In this document: positions 61,018 to 64,000 of the stretch, piece after piece | How the letters are laid out: each line of letters begins with the position of its first letter | Position numbering within the stretch: the first letter of the stretch is position 1 | Assembly (NCBI GenBank): GCA_023415635.1 | Contig: JAEZJV010000068.1 | Span: 124,001 to 188,000, forward strand | Length of the DNA stretch: 64,000 bases | Source of the DNA: Bacillota bacterium | Lineage (GTDB): Bacteria; Bacillota; Clostridia; Lachnospirales; Lachnospiraceae | Direction: 5' to 3' | Notes under the pieces: model-generated | Database searches by the model: none | Told to the model about the DNA's origin: nothing | The model's input: the letters and a program-made list of their open reading frames with translations, nothing else | Program-made: the position numbers and the translations under genes

Positions 61018-61851
61018 TTAGTCATATACAAGTTCGGTCCCTACTCCGGTCTCCATCAGATTTACAACCTTGGATAATGCAATTTTTGAATTCAGATCTG
61101 TGCAATGACAGGCATACACAATCCCAGGCTGTAGTTTCTTCATGTATTCCAGAGTTCCTTCGAGCTGGGTTTCCGATGGATTAAGAAGATGAAAGCCTCC
61201 TACGATAGCCAATATTCTTTCATCCATGCATATTTTTTTAGCATATTCAATAATATTGCATATTCCGGCATGTGAGCATCCGGTAATTACCACAAGCCCT
61301 TTATCCGACTGGTAAACAAGCGCAGAATCATCCAATAGAAAATCTTCCTTTGAGATTCCGTTATTAACCGTAATACCCAGAGGCCGCCTGTTTTCAAATT
61401 CATTCACTCGTTCAATTTGCCCAAGAAAGACTATCCTTTTACTAATCCAAAAAGGACTTCTGGATAAATGAAAATTAAAACATGCCTTTAAAGCCTCTTC
61501 GGAATAGATAAAGCCTATCTGTTCACCATCATTGATTTTGGGACACAGGGCAAGAGGATGCGCTACTAATGTAACCGGTTTATCACTGCTCCCCTGGCTA
61601 AAATAATCCAGACTACCTATCAGATGAGAGATCCCCCAGGTATGATCAAGATGCCCATGTGATAGTACGACAAAATTGATGTCCTGAAGATGGATCCCCA
61701 TTTTATAGGCATTTCTTAATAAGATATCTGAATAGCCCGTATCGAATAATATCTTACATTCTTCGTCCTCAATATAATAAGATAATCCAGGTTCACCATA
61801 GTAATTCTTATCTATGAGCGTGTTGTTATCCACAAGTACGGTTAATTTCAT
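61018..61851 (-). CDS. MBL-fold metallohydrolase, TflA-like
   Basis: The 277-residue protein has the metallo-beta-lactamase motif SHGHLDH (H65, H67, D69, H70). A second His lies in TGCSHAGI, and the C-terminal GGFHLL and CHCTD supply further ligands. It resembles the archaeal/bacterial TflA or RFAP-synthase-like group that makes or hydrolyses pterin-like intermediates, but the reaction cannot be assigned. It is cytosolic. ATG 61851 follows GAGGGG. It runs 109 bases ahead of the C39-like peptidase gene and may be co-transcribed with it and with the HD-domain gene. Confidence 0.85.
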   Translation of the reverse strand: MKLTVLVDNNTLIDKNYYGEPGLSYYIEDEECKILFDTGYSDILLRNAYKMGIHLQDINFVVLSHGHLDHTWGISHLIGSLDYFSQGSSDKPVTLVAHPLALCPKINDGEQIGFIYSEEALKACFNFHLSRSPFWISKRIVFLGQIERVNEFENRRPLGITVNNGISKEDFLLDDSALVYQSDKGLVVITGCSHAGICNIIEYAKKICMDERILAIVGGFHLLNPSETQLEGTLEYMKKLQPGIVYACHCTDLNSKIALSKVVNLMETGVGTELVYD

Positions 61852-61949
61852 TTTTTACCCCTCCTATTCGTATATTGCTCATGGTATTGGTAACAATACC
61901 GATGGATTCTCAGTCACTTTTATTATGTACCATATACCAATACGAATTG

Positions 61950-62510
61950 CTAGAATCCAATAATATTCTTAACAGAACTGTATTTATCTCTGATCATGTT
62001 ACGTGCAATATCAATCAAACCATCATAATTTTCCTCGACTCTGCCATTATACCAGCTTATACCTTCAGCATAGCTTAATTTTCTGATAGAGAACGCAAAA
62101 TACAACCAATAGGAAGGATTGACAATTTGTGAGACTGCATCTGCATTTGAAATACAGACTTCTTCCAAGTTACCTTCTCCAATTTTAATTGGCTTGGAAT
62201 GGGATTTTATCACTTGCTTAATAAGCTTAATATTATATGGATCATATGACTTTTCCATCAATATGGATTCAGCAATTTCTGCACCCAAATCAGAATGCCT
62301 ATTAATGGTGCTGATATCCCTCACTGCAGATATATCGTGAAGATATGCCGAAATTTCAACTATTTCCCGGTCTGCCCCCAATAGCTCTGCCAGTCTGCAG
62401 GCATATTCCTTTACAATCAGGATGTGCTGGTCAAAAAATGCGCTTCCGAATACGTTTTGAGTTTTATTGCATTCCAGCTTAATCAATTCTCTAATATCTC
62501 CAGTAACCAT
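61950..62510 (-). CDS. HD-domain phosphohydrolase
   Basis: The 186-residue protein is an HD-superfamily domain with the metal motif HD (H58, D59 in SAYLHDIS) and a later NRHSDLGAE His-Asp segment. A third His lies in VIKSHSKP. Such proteins hydrolyse phosphate esters of nucleotides or related molecules. The substrate is unknown, and it is not of the HD-GYP type. ATG 62510 is the likely start, with GAGG about 9 bases away. It is 98 bases upstream of the MBL gene on the same strand. Confidence 0.82.
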   Translation of the reverse strand: MVTGDIRELIKLECNKTQNVFGSAFFDQHILIVKEYACRLAELLGADREIVEISAYLHDISAVRDISTINRHSDLGAEIAESILMEKSYDPYNIKLIKQVIKSHSKPIKIGEGNLEEVCISNADAVSQIVNPSYWLYFAFSIRKLSYAEGISWYNGRVEENYDGLIDIARNMIRDKYSSVKNIIGF

Positions 62511-62713
62511 TTAAACATTCCTCAATCCTTACCATAATCGTAGAAGCAACCTTCTTCAACCAACACTATAAAACAGGAACCCGATTGCATTTGTCATTTT
62601 TGAACCTGAAGACCATCGTGATCCCTGATATAGAAATATTTCCAATTGATTATCTTCCTTTCTGTATATTTTTGTCTATGGTAATTTAGTAGTAATTTTT
62701 ATCTCAATTTGCT

Positions 62714-63859
62714 CTAGTTTAGCAGCTTTCTAATATTGATATCTTCTACAAAACCCATCACATTGTATAATACAAGTACATCTGTTATTCCATTTTGCTC
62801 AATTAATTCATCTATATTCCCATTATAGTAGCGCAAGTCAATCATGTAGGACGTCTCAAAATGATTCACCGCAAAAGGAACAAAGGAATGAGCATAAGAA
62901 TCTTTAATTACTAAAAGCTTTCTTCCACTTTCATTATTGGTTTGAATTTCCACTAATGCATTATTGCCACCCATATATACAGAATATTTATCTTTTCCTT
63001 CTAGTTTTTTTAAATCATATAAAGTGTCTGTCTGTTCGACCATATTATAGGTCAATTTATATTTTTTATCTTCTTTGATTTCATATAGATAAATTTTATC
63101 TGGCTTAACATTCGTATTAACCTTCGAATGTATCGTTCCATAGAATTCATCAGACACCAAAGTAATATTAAACTGTTCCTTGTCCAGTGGATCAAAGCCA
63201 ACACTTATAGCCCATTGCTCATAAGCATAATATGCCCCAAGACTGGTCCAATGATGGTCTGTTCGATAGTAAATATATTCATCCTTGTGCTTCATCAGGA
63301 CTTTTCTCACATCAATAAAGGTATCCTTAGGAATACTTAATGCTAAATTATCCATGTAGGAATATTGATTATACCCTATACCTGCAGCAAAAGACGGTAA
63401 TTTATCTGTCAGCACTTCAGATGCTGTTGGTATAAGCATAACTCTTACATTTTCCTCACCAAGCTTTGATGCATAGTTCTGAATAAATTCTGCTAAATAA
63501 TCTCTATTCTTATCTGCCTGCTCTTTTGATACCTCACTATTATTATGCTTTTCAATCAGATAGTCATCTTTTGCAAAATAGACGGAATTAATCTCCTGCT
63601 TAAGTATTGCTCTCTCAAGGATAACTTTCATACCAATCCATTGATCTCTTATAATGAACTGATCATTGATATAATCGTCTATACCTTTCATATATTCGCC
63701 ACTTACGAACTTGTCAATTGTAAACTTAGGCATTTCTGCTAAGTACCTGTTCTCGTTATCAGAAAAAACCTTTTGGGGTGTTGCCAAATTCCACAGGATA
63801 AACCCCGACCAAACAAATGTAAATATGCTGAAAAATATTTTGTTAAAGGTAAGCTTCAT
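62714..63859 (-). CDS. DHHW-family protein, AlgX/SGNH-like
   Basis: The 381-residue protein begins with one signal-anchor helix (about 7-26). An extracytoplasmic domain follows, with DHHW at 201-204 in RTDHHWTSLGAYYAYE, the signature of the DHHW family. Ser/Asp/His residues of an SGNH-like hydrolase/acetyltransferase lie around VIKDSYAHSFVPF. Such proteins work with MBOAT acyltransferases to O-acetylate cell-surface polysaccharides. The MBOAT partner ends 12 bases upstream, with GAGG for this gene placed in the gap. ATG 63859 is clear. Confidence 0.85.
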   Translation of the reverse strand: MKLTFNKIFFSIFTFVWSGFILWNLATPQKVFSDNENRYLAEMPKFTIDKFVSGEYMKGIDDYINDQFIIRDQWIGMKVILERAILKQEINSVYFAKDDYLIEKHNNSEVSKEQADKNRDYLAEFIQNYASKLGEENVRVMLIPTASEVLTDKLPSFAAGIGYNQYSYMDNLALSIPKDTFIDVRKVLMKHKDEYIYYRTDHHWTSLGAYYAYEQWAISVGFDPLDKEQFNITLVSDEFYGTIHSKVNTNVKPDKIYLYEIKEDKKYKLTYNMVEQTDTLYDLKKLEGKDKYSVYMGGNNALVEIQTNNESGRKLLVIKDSYAHSFVPFAVNHFETSYMIDLRYYNGNIDELIEQNGITDVLVLYNVMGFVEDINIRKLLN

Positions 63860-63871
63860 TCTTTCACCTCA

Positions 63872-64000
63872 TTAGAATCTAAAGTACAAAAATGGATTAT
63901 AAGTGCTATCCACCAAATAGGCAACGCATCCAATGAAAACAAAAACATAAGCGAAGGTAGCACAGACAAATACATATCGTTTGTTAGAAATCTCTGTGGA
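63872..64000 (-). CDS. MBOAT-family acyltransferase, C-terminal end only
   Basis: The last 42 codons of a minus-strand gene are in view, ending at 63872-63874. They encode a hydrophobic helix (about residues 15-32 of the fragment) and an NPFLYFRF C-terminus, typical of MBOAT/DltB-like O-acyltransferases. The rest lies beyond the window. It pairs with the downstream DHHW gene, 12 bases away. The likely role is to move acetyl groups across the membrane for exopolysaccharide acetylation. Confidence 0.75.
   Translation of the reverse strand, partial: STEISNKRYVFVCATFAYVFVFIGCVAYLVDSTYNPFLYFRF

Overview
The window reads as a chromosomal segment of a low-GC, spore-forming, anaerobic Clostridia species, most likely a member of the Lachnospiraceae. 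The evidence is the AT-rich intergenic DNA with strong AGGAGG-type ribosome binding sites, a spore photoproduct lyase, an FprA-type flavodiiron protein, three GGDEF proteins, a YicI-type alpha-xylosidase, and many genes of unknown function. No rRNA, tRNA, CRISPR array, insertion sequence or prophage was seen. Most genes are on the minus strand in short operons.

Layout. 1-5.6 kb: purE, a rhodanese, an alpha-xylosidase, a NUDIX hydrolase and an O-antigen-ligase-like gene without a normal start codon. 5.9-9 kb: the pyridoxal phosphate synthase genes pdxS-pdxT, divergent from their likely MocR-type regulator pdxR. 9-14.8 kb: a YgjP-like metallopeptidase, a NYN-LOTUS protein, a PAS-GGDEF-HD-GYP protein, a HAD phosphatase and a PlsY-like acyltransferase. 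14.8-19.4 kb: two adjacent transcription units that together encode a MoxR-type AAA+ ATPase, a VWA/metallopeptidase-like protein and three proteins of unknown function. 19.6-26.3 kb: a membrane GGDEF protein, an M20 hydrolase with two membrane proteins, an EamA permease with a histidine-rich tail, and an aldehyde dehydrogenase. 26.5-35 kb: a lytic transglycosylase, a PPOX-family pseudogene, FprA, a MATE pump, a GGDEL protein and a MarR-controlled flavodoxin/FMN-reductase operon.

35-43 kb appears to be one five-gene minus-strand operon. Its first gene is a TetM/EF-G-like GTPase fused to a Rae1/YacP-type NYN ribonuclease domain. This is the most striking protein in the window. It is followed by a 916-residue zinc-ribbon protein, an EamA permease, a tRNA-dihydrouridine synthase and MsrA. 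43-49.6 kb: spore photoproduct lyase, azoreductase, a staygreen (Mg-dechelatase family) homologue, a phosphotransferase and a UvrA-like ABC ATPase. 49.8-57.2 kb: a PadR/HAAS-DUF4097 envelope module divergent from an XpaC-TelA pair, then an aldo/keto reductase and an MFS pump. 57.4-64 kb: an effector-binding-domain protein, an ECF sigma factor with its anti-sigma-like partner, two very small ORFs next to a C39-like peptidase, an MBL-fold protein, an HD protein, and a DHHW/MBOAT pair cut by the window end.

Recurring themes are cyclic-di-GMP signalling, redox and oxygen tolerance (rhodanese, FprA, flavodoxins, MsrA, azoreductase), envelope maintenance, and RNA or ribosome-linked NYN domains. All family names rest on motif recognition by eye; no database search was run.
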